From Runella defluvii (GTDB lineage Bacteria; Bacteroidota; Bacteroidia; Cytophagales; Spirosomataceae), in contig NZ_JACIBY010000022.1 of assembly GCF_014195535.1 (NCBI RefSeq), positions 1 to 64,000 of the forward strand: DNA of 64,000 bases. The letters are read 5' to 3'. Numbering within the stretch: position 1 is the stretch's first letter; the number at the start of each line of letters is the position of its first letter. Made by a program: the position numbers and the translations under genes. Positions 54,581 to 63,212 of this stretch are shown piece after piece. The notes beneath the pieces are model-generated. The model ran no database searches. It was given only the letters and a program-made list of their open reading frames with translations, and was not told the origin of the DNA.

Positions 54581-54662
54581 TACCCCCTGATTCTCCCTGC
54601 AAAGAGCCTCCTTTTCAGAGGCTCAACCAAATCGCTTGGGGCTTCGATTTGGATTATTTTTT
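54581..54662 (+). terminator. CCCCCTGATT element followed by two hairpins
   Basis: TACCCCCTGATTCTCC (54581-54596), then hairpin GAGCCTC/GAGGCTC (54604-54624), then hairpin CCAAATCG/CGATTTGG (54627-54652) followed by ATTATTTTTT. The second hairpin is a good plus-strand terminator for the parA operon. The first motif belongs to the repeated family described under 56371-56760. Confidence 0.7.
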
Positions 54663-55208
54663 CAATCGAAATAACTGAGCATCGAAACGATACCCGAAGG
54701 AAACAAGCGCATAACTTTTCTCAGCCAGTGATAAAGGACTAACTCGGTAACGAAAACCAATAACAATTGGTCCTTTTTCAGCTTCTACATTTCCCTCAAT
54801 GCCAGCAACAAAGCGGGATTGCTTCCCTTCGACCACAAAGCCTAATACCTGGTACTCGCTGGATTTTTTCTCGTGCCCACCAAAAACGGACAAACCCCAA
54901 AAACCAGACACGCCACTTTGCAATTCAAGGATTTTTTTCCTTATCCCTACACCAGCTAATATTTGACGGGTCGTATTGTCGCCAATCAATTTGGTCGAAT
55001 TGAACCATACTCGTATATCTCGATTAGGGTTTAGATTATCTTTCAATCCTAATCGAAAGCCGTACATATTGCCAGTAGGGTGAAGTCCCAAGCCCACCAT
55101 GGCCTCTGCATTCGATAAAGTAAAGCGTTTAGTTGAATCGGTCTGAGCCTGAATTGTTAAAGAAAAGACCAGAGAAATAACTGTAATTTTGAGTAATAAA
55201 TTTTTCAT
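54654..55208 (-). CDS. TraO-like outer-membrane protein, second copy
   Basis: 184 residues with signal peptide (VISLVFSLTIQAQ). Beta-barrel character; LGLHPTGNMYGFRLGL, VAGIEGNVEAEKGPIVIGFRYRVSPLS and an aromatic last strand (YALVSFGYRFDAQLF). Compare EVEINPIVFGFRQRWNPIS in TraO at 44.9 kb. It is probably a paralogue, perhaps exchanging with TraO. Confidence 0.65.
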   Translation of the reverse strand: MKNLLLKITVISLVFSLTIQAQTDSTKRFTLSNAEAMVGLGLHPTGNMYGFRLGLKDNLNPNRDIRVWFNSTKLIGDNTTRQILAGVGIRKKILELQSGVSGFWGLSVFGGHEKKSSEYQVLGFVVEGKQSRFVAGIEGNVEAEKGPIVIGFRYRVSPLSLAEKSYALVSFGYRFDAQLFRLKK

Positions 55209-55274
55209 TTTGTGATTGATTAATGATGAAACAAAGTGCTAATAACTGCCCCATTTTGAGTAATTAGCTTACTA

Positions 55275-55428
55275 TAAAGATACCTAACTATTTAGATATT
55301 TTTATATTTAACTTGATAATCAAGCATTTACCTTAGACTTCTAACTACCATTCGTTTTAAATTGGATTCTACCCCTTGATTCCCAACCAACGAAAAGCAA
55401 AGCAGTTAAGCCTTACCTTCGTGTTGGT
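55275..55428. repeat. Intergenic element: promoter-like A/T block, CTTCTAACTACC, CCCCTTGATT, hairpin
   Basis: Contains TAAAGATA (55275-55282; TATCTTTA on the minus strand, a candidate -7 box for the gene starting at 55208), TGATAATCA, ACTTCTAACTACCATTCG (55337-55354), TACCCCTTGATTCCC (55370-55384) and an AACCAAC...GTTGGTT hairpin (about 55385-55430). The same order of blocks recurs at 56316-56480 and 57612-57743. Confidence 0.6.
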
Positions 55429-56226
55429 TTACTTTCTTGACGATTTTTTAGAGCTGGATTTTGAAACGATTTGTACCTCCTCAACAGGTATGGGCTCAAC
55501 TACTGGTAATGGTTCGCTTCTAACTTCTTCCTTTGGTGGTTCAATTAAGGGAAGTCCATAAATTAGGTGTTTGGGAAACCAGTCAGATAGGAAGGTAGTA
55601 ACGGTATTTTGAAGGGTAACAACTCCATACACATTGTAGGCTCGTGCCACATCTCGCCCTAACTTCCGAAATCCTAAATCACCTTCTTCAAATTGAAAAG
55701 TTGCGGCAAAGTAGTTGCCTTTTTGCGTTTTTCCATCGGGTAGAGTTATCTCGTAATCCTTCTTTTCGGCTTTTAATACGAACTTTAAGTCTTCAAATTT
55801 CTTACGCTGATAGACTATTTTTTCACGGGCTTCTTTGAAGTTAATAGCGCTCGTGTTGTTAAACATAATCGTGCTGACACACAAATCAGCGTCCAAAAAG
55901 AAGAACTCAACCCACTGTGTACTTTCTTTACGGTCGAATAATCCACCACTGAAAAGCCGCCAAGCAAAAGGTTGAAAAGAAAACTCTGTCCCTAAATCTT
56001 CTTTCCCATCGAGATTGAAACGCCCTGTTTTTCCATCAAAGCGGTATATCTTGGGTCTTCCTTCAATGTAAATGATTTTGGGTTCGAGCGTCTCCTCACC
56101 TGTATCTTCATCTACTAACGTTTCAAATAAATTAGGGAACAATTCTTGAAGTGGTCTTTGCGTACCGTTTACAGTTAGAGCAGTTGAAACTGTGGTAGTT
56201 TCAGGAGAAATTGCAGTTGCTGACAT
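55429..56226 (-). CDS. Hypothetical protein with basic Ser/Lys tail
   Basis: 265 residues. N-terminal Thr/Ser-rich part, a central folded region rich in Phe/Tyr (SFQPFAWRLFSGGLFDRKESTQWVEFFF, in part; NNTSAINFKEAREKIVYQRKK), then a Pro/Glu/Val-rich linker and a tail SKSSSKKSSRK. I recognise no family. Its layout (globular domain, acidic-Pro linker, basic tail) would suit a DNA-associated plasmid protein. It has a good promoter at 56274-56304. Confidence 0.6.
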   Translation of the reverse strand: MSATAISPETTTVSTALTVNGTQRPLQELFPNLFETLVDEDTGEETLEPKIIYIEGRPKIYRFDGKTGRFNLDGKEDLGTEFSFQPFAWRLFSGGLFDRKESTQWVEFFFLDADLCVSTIMFNNTSAINFKEAREKIVYQRKKFEDLKFVLKAEKKDYEITLPDGKTQKGNYFAATFQFEEGDLGFRKLGRDVARAYNVYGVVTLQNTVTTFLSDWFPKHLIYGLPLIEPPKEEVRSEPLPVVEPIPVEEVQIVSKSSSKKSSRK

Positions 56227-56273
56227 GATGAAAATGATTAAAGTGAAAGAATAACTTATCTTTGATTACTTAC

Positions 56274-56304
56274 CAAAAATACGGATTTTAAAGCACAACA
56301 AAAA
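56274..56304 (-). promoter_or_regulatory. Bacteroidota-type promoter for the 265-residue protein gene
   Basis: On the minus strand TTTTTG (56299-56304) and TATTTTTG (56274-56281) are 17 bp apart, matching -33 TTTG and -7 TAnnTTTG. The start codon at 56226 follows 48 bp later. Confidence 0.6.
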
Positions 56305-56370
56305 CAATTCATATCTGATAATCAATTAGTTATAAAACTTCTAACTACCATTTGATTAGACGATTATAGC

Positions 56371-56760
56371 TTTCCCCATGATTGCGCTTAGGTCAAAGAC
56401 TTTCAAGCCAGACAACTGACCTGTGTAGGGGGTTCGTGCGTGTTTGGCTTGAATGTCTTTGGTGTGTTTTGCCTTCAAAATGTGTTCAAAGCGAAGCTGA
56501 ACTTATTTTGAAGGCTTCCCCTTGATTGTGCTTAGGTCAAAGGTTTTCGAATCAGACAAAAGATTTGCGTAGGGGCTTCGTGCATATCTGATTTGAAGGG
56601 CTTTGGTGTGATTTTTCCCCATGATTGCGCTTGGGTCAAAGATTTTCAAGTCAGACAATTGAGTTGAGAAGGGGTTTTGTGCGTGTCTGGCTTGAATGTC
56701 TTTGGTGTGTATTTTGCCTTCAAAATGTGTTTAAAGCAAAGCTGAACTTATTTTGAAGGC
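56371..56760 (+). repeat. Three-copy structured repeat array (about 100 nt each) with two spacer hairpins
   Basis: Copies at ~56371-56470, 56515-56612 and 56613-56713 each begin TTCCCC(A/T)TGATTG(C/T)GCTT and fold into a long stem: copy 1 pairs 56394-56410 with 56445-56461, copy 2 pairs 56538-56556 with 56587-56605. Copies 1 and 3 are followed by an identical-arm hairpin CCTTCAAAAT/ATTTTGAAGG (56472-56514 and 56717-56759). Between copies 1 and 2 two adjacent stem pairs change from G-C,C-G to A-T,T-A, so the fold is conserved. A truncated fourth start, TTCCCCTTGGTTTC, is at 56761. No open frame explains this. Confidence 0.8.
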
Positions 56761-56874
56761 TTCCCCTTGGTTTCTTGACAGCGTACAAGGTTGTGAACTC
56801 ATATCCTTATACGTTTTTTTTTCGTTCTCAAAAAAGCAGCCCAGTATTTTAGTATCAAAATAGAAAAATATCTA

Positions 56875-56906
56875 AATCTGAGATTACAAAAACGCAATCT
56901 CAGATT
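56875..56906 (-). terminator. Hairpin AATCTGAGATT / AATCTCAGATT
   Basis: Perfect 11-bp stem with a 10-nt loop, overlapping the end of a possible 51-codon frame. Likely a transcript end or an inverted-repeat scar between the structured array and the gene at 57104. Confidence 0.45.
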
Positions 56907-57039
56907 CAAAAACCAAAAAGGATAAATCAGGATTGATGTCTGGTACGAACTCAAAATCGGGTGTAACCCTGTGGTTCGCAAGCAGTATTTGTTTCTGATT
57001 AGGAATCACCTTTCCTACGAGTCCTTTTCTGAGAACCAT
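56884..57039 (-). CDS. Possible small ORF (51 codons)
   Basis: MVLRKGLVGKVIPNQKQI... ending FVFESEIAFL-like residues (LVFESEIAFL). It lies between two hairpins (57058-57082 and 56875-56906), i.e. downstream of the terminator of the 160-residue gene. No family recognised and no clear promoter; the composition is protein-like. Low confidence. Confidence 0.25.
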   Translation of the reverse strand: MVLRKGLVGKVIPNQKQILLANHRVTPDFEFVPDINPDLSFLVFESEIAFL

Positions 57040-57057
57040 ATCAATCGTATGACAAAT

Positions 57058-57082
57058 AACAGCCCGACGGTATCGGGCTGTT
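57058..57082 (-). terminator. Terminator-like hairpin after the 160-residue gene
   Basis: AACAGCCCGA / TCGGGCTGTT is a perfect 10-bp stem with a 5-nt loop, 22 nt past the stop of the gene ending at 57104. Confidence 0.65.
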
Positions 57083-57103
57083 TCAGCGTTTGGGCATGAT
57101 GAT

Positions 57104-57586
57104 TTAATCAACGATTTCACGACTATACCCGAATTTTTGAATCTTACTGGCTGGATGAATGGTGAATCTAAAAGTCCCGTCTTCATCATAGAGTTGAACT
57201 GGTGTTTTCGATTTTTCGGCTTTCTGGGCATATTGCTCAATCAACGCCACATCGTCCTTCAAGCGTTTGTAATCAGGCGTTGCCGAATAATCGTAGCGTG
57301 TCGAAGTAGCCTTTCGGGTAAAAGCCAATCCATAAGCAGCAGGAATTTTTTCAGGATAACGATCTAATTCATCTTGCAAAGTTTGAGCGATTTTTTCACG
57401 GGCTTGCTTGGCAATGTACTCAATTCGGTAGAGCCAAGATTCCGCAAGCACAGGATTAACCTCACCACTTTCTACCTTTTCAGCAATGGCAGTGGCAAAT
57501 TCTTCCAGCTTACTTTTGCCGAAGTGAATCAATTCTAATTGGAATTCCTTTTTCAAAAGGGTAGGCACACGTTTTGTTTTTCTCAT
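57104..57586 (-). CDS. Hypothetical helical protein
   Basis: 160 residues. Long helices with charged residues (ESWLYRIEYIAKQAREKIAQ, KDDVALIEQYAQKAEK) and a short C-terminal beta segment (YDEDGTFRFTIHPASKIQKFGYS, in part). The central GLAFTRKATSTRYDYS stretch looks conserved in type but I cannot name the family. It is preceded by TATCTTTA (57612-57619), a candidate -7 box, 26 bp before its ATG. Confidence 0.6.
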   Translation of the reverse strand: MRKTKRVPTLLKKEFQLELIHFGKSKLEEFATAIAEKVESGEVNPVLAESWLYRIEYIAKQAREKIAQTLQDELDRYPEKIPAAYGLAFTRKATSTRYDYSATPDYKRLKDDVALIEQYAQKAEKSKTPVQLYDEDGTFRFTIHPASKIQKFGYSREIVD

Positions 57587-57611
57587 TGGATTTTAGTTTA
57601 TTATCTTGATA

Positions 57612-57743
57612 TAAAGATACTTAAATACTAAAATATCTTTCTCATTATCAGAAAGTTAGTATCAACTTCTAATCACCTATTGTTTTACATTTTTCAATTA
57701 CCCCCTGATTCCCGATTTTAGTAGCTTGTAAAATCAAGCTACT
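57612..57743. repeat. Intergenic element, third full copy of the promoter-motif-hairpin arrangement
   Basis: TAAAGATACTTAAATACTAAAA-type block from 57612, ACTTCTAATCACCTATTG (57665-57682), TACCCCCTGATTCCC (57699-57713) and hairpin AGTAGCTTG/CAAGCTACT (57720-57743) followed by TTTT. Same block order as 55275-55428. Confidence 0.6.
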
Positions 57744-57816
57744 TTTTGAAGTATTAGAAAATCAAGAAAACCTTAATTATTTTCATATTAAGATAGGTAA
57801 ATATTAAAATATCTTA

Positions 57817-58818
57817 TTAGTTAAGATATGCTGTTAGCAAACCATGAAACACCCTTTCATCAGCATAGAATCTGTCTTGCACGCTCATAGAGGTTGGTTG
57901 ATTAAATAGAGAGTGATTCACCGCATTATAAAACAGCCAAACATTGGCGGAGCTTCCCAACAATCCTTGCTCTAATTCCATTCGCTCCAAAGCCGCCGCT
58001 ACTAACTTTTTAGGAATGCCGACTTTTCGTACAATTTCGGTTGCTTCGTCCAAATCTGTTACTTGTAAATCCGTCATTAAGTTGTACACCTGAGAAGTAC
58101 TGCTTTCTTTCTTAGTTTGGGAAAAGTCGCTGACCAAACCCACTAAGAACTGTTGAAACTTGTCTAAGTTAATGCCTTTGTGCGAGAAAATCCGAAGGAA
58201 TTGTTCTTCTTCATTTTTCTCAAATCGTTCTTCGAGCCCTTTTACCTTGGCGTTAGCAGGCATCCCGTTTGTGAGCCAGCGCAAATACTCATCCAATGAA
58301 ATAAACTCGTCGGCCCAACCCATCATTCCGTTTGAGCATATTTGGCGATAATACGAAACTCTCATGACGGCACTTTTCATACCTCGCATTTCATGCCCCT
58401 GAATGGTAAAAGGCGTTTTCCCATTGTAAGAGTTCGTAAAAGTCAATTGTTTCCGAATGGTATCATTCCCAGTTTTACCAATTACCATCGAATCAGGCAG
58501 TACAATCCCAATCGAAAACTCACCTTGTGAGCTGTACCGAATGCTAAGTTCATAATCAAGGCCTAAGCACTCGTCGGCCACGGACTTAATGAGCGAATTA
58601 GGAATCAAAGAGTAGCTTTTGCTCTGGATAGCGAAAACTTGGTTACTACCGTCTGCCTTTTGGCCTACAATCGCTTGTTGGCGGTCAGTCGCTATAATGT
58701 TATAGTTTTCGGGCAAAAGTCCTTCTAAGGCTACGGTTTCAACAGGAAAGCAGATTTTGTCCCAATTCGTAGCATGAGACAATAGATTTTTACTGGCATT
58801 TTTTGATGCTGTTTTCAT
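57817..58818 (-). CDS. DUF932 (plasmid/phage-like) protein
   Basis: 333 residues. The DUF932 pattern is visible: YSLIPNSLIKSVADECLG, LTFTNSYNGKTPFTIQ, and YYRQICSNGMMGWADEF. DUF932 proteins are found on plasmids and phages, often in the leading region that enters the recipient first; function unknown. Normal length. Confidence 0.85.
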   Translation of the reverse strand: MKTASKNASKNLLSHATNWDKICFPVETVALEGLLPENYNIIATDRQQAIVGQKADGSNQVFAIQSKSYSLIPNSLIKSVADECLGLDYELSIRYSSQGEFSIGIVLPDSMVIGKTGNDTIRKQLTFTNSYNGKTPFTIQGHEMRGMKSAVMRVSYYRQICSNGMMGWADEFISLDEYLRWLTNGMPANAKVKGLEERFEKNEEEQFLRIFSHKGINLDKFQQFLVGLVSDFSQTKKESSTSQVYNLMTDLQVTDLDEATEIVRKVGIPKKLVAAALERMELEQGLLGSSANVWLFYNAVNHSLFNQPTSMSVQDRFYADERVFHGLLTAYLN

Positions 58819-58849
58819 TGTGATAAGTGTTAAAGTGTTTGTTACAATT

Positions 58850-58857
58850 CAAAAGTA
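58850..58857 (-). promoter_or_regulatory. -7 box TACTTTTG for the DUF932 gene
   Basis: TACTTTTG on the minus strand fits TAnnTTTG exactly and lies 31 bp before the ATG at 58818. Confidence 0.5.
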
Positions 58858-59695
58858 CGAACGAATGTTGATTGAAAAAAGCACTTAAATATCTAAAAAT
58901 CACTTATTTATCCCTCTGGTTGCGGTTCAAAATTACCCCCGCATCGGCGGTTCGATTTGATTCTCTTGTAAGAATGTATATTCATTCATGTCGAGCAATA
59001 AATAATTTTGTTTATTTTATCAATTTAAAGTATCTTTATCTTTAAAGTCAATACAAAAACTAAACTTTTAGTTTTTGTGACATCCTTTTAATAAATTTTT
59101 CTTTTCCCCATTGATTCAAAAAATAAAAGAACAAAAATCAAAAATATCTTTTTTATATAGTTTTTTAAGGAAGGTTTTTAAATGCTTTTATATAATAGTT
59201 TTTTAGAAGTCCTAAAAGTGGCTGTAATTGCCTGATTTTTAATAGTTTATAAAACATAGAATGTATATCCATTCATGTATAAATGTATATTGAGTCATGT
59301 ATAAATGTATATCCATTCATGTGAAAATGTATATTGAGTCATGTATAAATGTATATCCATTCATGTATAAACCCCAAACGGATAAAATGTATATTCATTC
59401 ATGTGTGGATAAGTAGTTATTGATCTGATAAACAAATAGTTAAATTAAATTTATTGTTGATAACTCAGGATAAAATGTATATCCATTCATGTAAAACTGC
59501 CGTGACCAACTCCAAAAAATGAATACTGGTGTGAGGTAATATACATTTTTGGCGATAATGTATATCCGTTCATTACTGAATAATGGTTAATTGACTGATA
59601 ATCAATATACTTATAAAGTAACAATGTAAATGTATTTTGAGTGTATTTACTTTTTTTCTATGTTTGCTTGAATTCTAAATCCAATCATACTCGTA
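58858..59695. other. Iteron origin of replication (oriV)
   Basis: Eight copies of a 17-bp iteron of form ATGTATATYCATTCATG or ATGTATATTGAGTCATG: 58974, 59261, 59283, 59305, 59327, 59349, 59387 and 59475 (start positions), with a degenerate ninth at 59558. Five of them, 59261 to 59365, are in exact 22-bp register and alternate between the two types. A consensus DnaA box TGTGGATAA is at 59404-59412 and a near match TGTTGATAA at 59455-59463, with A/T-rich DNA between and after. A CCCCATTGATT motif sits at 59107. The Rep gene starts at 59696. Confidence 0.92.
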
Positions 59696-60886
59696 ATGGC
59701 AAAGAAGACCAATTCAGAATACATTGAAGACTTGCAGAATAATTCCGATGTGGTCATTCTGAATAACCCCATTGCAACGCCCACCTTTATACGTCAGTTG
59801 TCGAAAAGCAAAAAAGCGGAGATTAACGAAGTATATACTCCAAAGTTATTCTACGAAATTGCTTCACGCCTAAAACCCTCCGACTTAGAAAACCTAAGCC
59901 GCAATACAAACATTGTACTAACACTCGAAATTAAAGACTTCTTAAAAAGTATCCAAACTACCAATACATCGGGCTATTCGTATTTGATTGACTCGATTAA
60001 AATGCTTCAAACTACGCTTGTAGAATGGATAGAAGGTCGAGAGACCATCATCGTACCGATTATTTCACAGAGTGTACATAAGCACGATTCAGGGAAGATA
60101 GACCTATACATCTCGCATGACTTAGCCAAACAGATTTTGCAAGTAAAAGAAACCGAGAATTTTAGTTTCTTCAAGAAGAACGTATTTGCGCTACAAACTA
60201 CTCGGTCTATCAAGCTATTTCCTTTTTTTAGTAGTTGGAAGAATTATGGTCGCCCCATTGACGTAGATTTGAAGTCATTCAAGGAAAAATTGGGCTTCAA
60301 TAAAGCAGTTTATTCACGTTTTTCGTCTTTAAAGAAGCACGTCATTGACCCAGCCATTCACGAGATAAACGAGAAAACGGACTTGTTTGTAAAATATGAA
60401 CTACTTGGTAATAATTTAGAATCAAAAAAACCACGAGTAACAGGCATACGGTTTTGGGTGTGGGAAAAGAAAAACGTGAAGATCCTGGAAGAGAAGAAAG
60501 CCAAGCAGGGTAGGGGAGAAGCCATCGTGGACGTGGACAAATACATTGAGCAAGTAACAGCCGACTATAAAACTCGGCTACGAAAACACGCCGATGAATT
60601 TTATGACCGCCTCTTGGGTAATGCAGCCAATAAGATTCATTATGGAGAATTAGTTGCCAAATTCCAAGGCACAGCCTTAGTCAATCAGTTCAATATGATA
60701 ACTGATGTAGAATGGATGATGAAAGAATTCTTCCGTATGTTTCCCTACCATGCTGAATCATTACGCTCACTCTCTGCTATTCGCTCGCACATTGAAGTTA
60801 CGGAACAAGAATCTAAACAACGAGGATTTTTGCTATACTTTGAATTAGACGAGGGATTTGGGTTGAAAGTGACAAAGGCAATATAG
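59696..60886 (+). CDS. rep: Rep_3-family replication initiator
   Basis: 396 residues. Two winged-helix units typical of RepB/RepE initiators: FFKKNVFALQTTRSIKLFPFFSSW and PIDVDLKSFKEKLGFN with FSSLKKHVIDPAIHEINEKTDL in parts. It should bind the adjacent iterons to open oriV and also limit copy number. Located directly downstream of the iteron array, on the plus strand. The C-terminal ~110 residues extend past the usual domain. Confidence 0.9.
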   Translation: MAKKTNSEYIEDLQNNSDVVILNNPIATPTFIRQLSKSKKAEINEVYTPKLFYEIASRLKPSDLENLSRNTNIVLTLEIKDFLKSIQTTNTSGYSYLIDSIKMLQTTLVEWIEGRETIIVPIISQSVHKHDSGKIDLYISHDLAKQILQVKETENFSFFKKNVFALQTTRSIKLFPFFSSWKNYGRPIDVDLKSFKEKLGFNKAVYSRFSSLKKHVIDPAIHEINEKTDLFVKYELLGNNLESKKPRVTGIRFWVWEKKNVKILEEKKAKQGRGEAIVDVDKYIEQVTADYKTRLRKHADEFYDRLLGNAANKIHYGELVAKFQGTALVNQFNMITDVEWMMKEFFRMFPYHAESLRSLSAIRSHIEVTEQESKQRGFLLYFELDEGFGLKVTKAI

Positions 60887-60921
60887 CATAAAATTCTATA
60901 AATCTTACCGAAAATCTTGTA

Positions 60922-60952
60922 ACAGCCCACCCATCAGTAGGCTGTATTTTTG
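60922..60952 (+). terminator. Hairpin ACAGCC/GGCTGT with T-run; overlaps a -7 box
   Basis: ACAGCC (60922-60927) and GGCTGT (60940-60945) are followed by ATTTTTG, a likely rep terminator. TATTTTTG at 60945-60952 also matches the -7 consensus 22 bp ahead of the copA ATG, so end and start signals overlap. Confidence 0.5.
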
Positions 60953-60974
60953 TGCTGTCAAATGAACAATAATC

Positions 60975-63191
60975 ATGAAAACGGTTATCAATCAAGCAAC
61001 ACAGCAACATATCGTACCCATAACGGGCATGACCTGTGCCGCCTGTGCCAACAGCGTAGAAACTATCCTGAACCAACAAACAGGGGTATTGGAATCTGCC
61101 GTGAACTTTGCCAATGAGTCTGCCAAAATCACCTTCGATTCGTCGCAGACTACCATGCAGGCACTCAAAAAGTCGCTCCAAGCGGTTGGGTATGATTTGC
61201 TGGATACTGCAAATGCTTCGACTAAACAGGCTGAAATCAAGGCTAATCACTACGAAAGTCTCAAAAAGAGGATAATATGGGCGGGAGTAATGACCTTGCC
61301 TGTGGTCATAATCGGGATGTTTTTTATGGACACTCCTTATGCTAATTGGCTTATGTTGGTACTTTCGACTCCCGTTTTAGTGGTGTTTGGAAGGTCTTTT
61401 TTTGTCAATGCTTGGAAACAGACTAAACATGGGAAGGCTAACATGGATACGCTGGTAGCCCTCAGTACAGGGGTAGCGTATTTGTTCAGCCTCTTCAATA
61501 CGGTTTATCCCGATTTTTGGCACAACCGTGGCCTACACCCCCACGTTTATTACGAAGCGGCGGCTGTGGTCATTGTATTTATCATGCTCGGTAAACTGTT
61601 AGAGGAAAGAGCCAAAGCCAACACCTCCTCGGCCATCAAAAAGCTCATGGGATTGCAACCCCGCACAGTGTGGATTATTGAAAATGGCGAAGAACGAGAA
61701 ATCCCGATTAGTGAAGTACGGGTAGGCGACCGAATCATTGTGAAGCCAGGTGATAAGATAGCCGTGGACGGAAAAGTATTATCGGGTACTTCGTTTGTAG
61801 ATGAGAGCATGATTTCAGGAGAACCGATTCCTGTCGAAAAAAGTAAAGGACATCAAGTATATGCAGGCACTGTCAATCAGCAGGGCAGCTTTCGATTTAT
61901 TGCTAAAAAAGTGGGTGGTGAAACGCTGCTGGCTCAAATCATTGCAATGGTTCAAAATGCTCAGGGAAGTAAAGCTCCTATTCAAAAACTTACGGATAAA
62001 ATTGCGGGGATTTTTGTACCTGTTGTGATAGGTATTGCGTTACTTACCCTGCTTGCTTGGGTCGTTTTGGGTCAGGAGAATGCCTTTACTCAGGGTTTGT
62101 TGGCAGCCGTAACAGTACTGGTCATTGCCTGCCCTTGTGCCTTGGGATTAGCGACTCCGACGGCTATTATGGTAGGCGTAGGAAAAGGAGCCGAAAACGG
62201 AATTTTGATAAAAGATGCCGAGAGTTTGGAATTAGCACATAGGATCAATGCAGTTATTTTGGACAAAACTGGCACTATCACCGAAGGAAAACCTACGGTA
62301 GTCAATCAGTCATGGTTGCTACCCGACTCACAGGAACTTAAAGTAATTGTTCTTGCCATTGAGAGCCAATCAGCCCACCCATTGGCGCAGGCGGTGGTCA
62401 AACACTTACGGGCCGAAGGCGTTCAGACAACCATCGTCCAACAGTTTGAAAATCTGACGGGTAAAGGCGTACAGGCTATGGTGGAAGGAAAATGGTATCG
62501 CATAGGAAGCCCGACCTGGATAAACGAACTGGGCTTTCCTGTGGTGAATTTGCCCGTTGAGCAGTGGCAACAAGCAGGGCAGACGGTGATTGCTTTTGCC
62601 GACGAACAGCAGATTTTGGCTATTTTCGGTATTACCGATCCCATTAAAGCTACTTCGGCGCAGGCCGTAGCAGCATTGCAAGCAGATGGAGTTGAAGTGT
62701 ATATGCTCACGGGCGACAATGCTGCCACGGCGCAAAAAGTAGCTATGGCGGTCGGTATTTCGGAATTTAAGGCGCAGGTTATGCCTGCCGATAAAGCGGC
62801 CTTTGTGCAGGAACTGCAAAGTCAAGGCAAGGTAGTAGCGATGGTCGGTGATGGTATCAACGACTCTCACGCCTTGGCCCAAGCCGATGTGAGCATTGCC
62901 ATGGGAAAAGGCTCAGACATTGCCATGGACGTGGCCAAAATGACGCTTATTTCGAGCGATTTGCAGAAAATACCCCAAGCCATTCGCCTTTCTAAATGGA
63001 CAGTAGTCGCCATTCATCAAAACCTGTTTTGGGCGTTTATTTACAACCTTATTGGAATTCCACTGGCGGCGGGGGTGCTGTATCCTGTCAATGGCTTTTT
63101 GCTCAATCCTATGATTGCAGGGGCGGCCATGGCACTCAGTTCGGTATCGGTAGTAGCTAATAGCCTTAGACTCAAATACAAAACTTTTTAA
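60975..63191 (+). CDS. copA: Cu(+)-exporting P1B-type ATPase
   Basis: 738 residues. One N-terminal heavy-metal-associated domain (GMTCAACA), a membrane CPC motif ([12 protein letters not shown], near residue 385), phosphorylation site DKTGTITEG (Asp near residue 430), [11 protein letters not shown] (HP locus) and [10 protein letters not shown] hinge. Pumps copper out of the cytoplasm. Full length, with a copper chaperone gene next to it. Confidence 0.93.
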   Translation: MKTVINQATQQHIVPITGMTCAACANSVETILNQQTGVLESAVNFANESAKITFDSSQTTMQALKKSLQAVGYDLLDTANASTKQAEIKANHYESLKKRIIWAGVMTLPVVIIGMFFMDTPYANWLMLVLSTPVLVVFGRSFFVNAWKQTKHGKANMDTLVALSTGVAYLFSLFNTVYPDFWHNRGLHPHVYYEAAAVVIVFIMLGKLLEERAKANTSSAIKKLMGLQPRTVWIIENGEEREIPISEVRVGDRIIVKPGDKIAVDGKVLSGTSFVDESMISGEPIPVEKSKGHQVYAGTVNQQGSFRFIAKKVGGETLLAQIIAMVQNAQGSKAPIQKLTDKIAGIFVPVVIGIALLTLLAWVVLGQENAFTQGLLAAVTVLVIACPCALGLATPTAIMVGVGKGAENGILIKDAESLELAHRINAVILDKTGTITEGKPTVVNQSWLLPDSQELKVIVLAIESQSAHPLAQAVVKHLRAEGVQTTIVQQFENLTGKGVQAMVEGKWYRIGSPTWINELGFPVVNLPVEQWQQAGQTVIAFADEQQILAIFGITDPIKATSAQAVAALQADGVEVYMLTGDNAATAQKVAMAVGISEFKAQVMPADKAAFVQELQSQGKVVAMVGDGINDSHALAQADVSIAMGKGSDIAMDVAKMTLISSDLQKIPQAIRLSKWTVVAIHQNLFWAFIYNLIGIPLAAGVLYPVNGFLLNPMIAGAAMALSSVSVVANSLRLKYKTF

Positions 63192-63212
63192 ACAATCATA
63201 ACAATCAATCCA

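Noticed and set aside
56371-56760. Structured repeats as integron attC sites or a retron msr-msd
   Set aside because: No integron integrase or reverse transcriptase is in the window, and the attC core sites (GTTRRRY/RYYYAAC) are absent.
57040-57240. Extension of the small frame at 56884 up to 57240
   Set aside because: It would overlap the 160-residue gene in another frame and cross a terminator hairpin at 57058-57082.
59261-59403. Short repeats with regular spacing resembling a CRISPR array
   Set aside because: The repeats are 17 bp with ~5-bp gaps and near-identical spacing sequence, beside a Rep_3 gene and DnaA boxes; these are replication iterons. No cas genes are present.
62406-62882. 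158-codon minus-strand frame opposite copA
   Set aside because: Antisense to a fully conserved P-type ATPase; no independent support.
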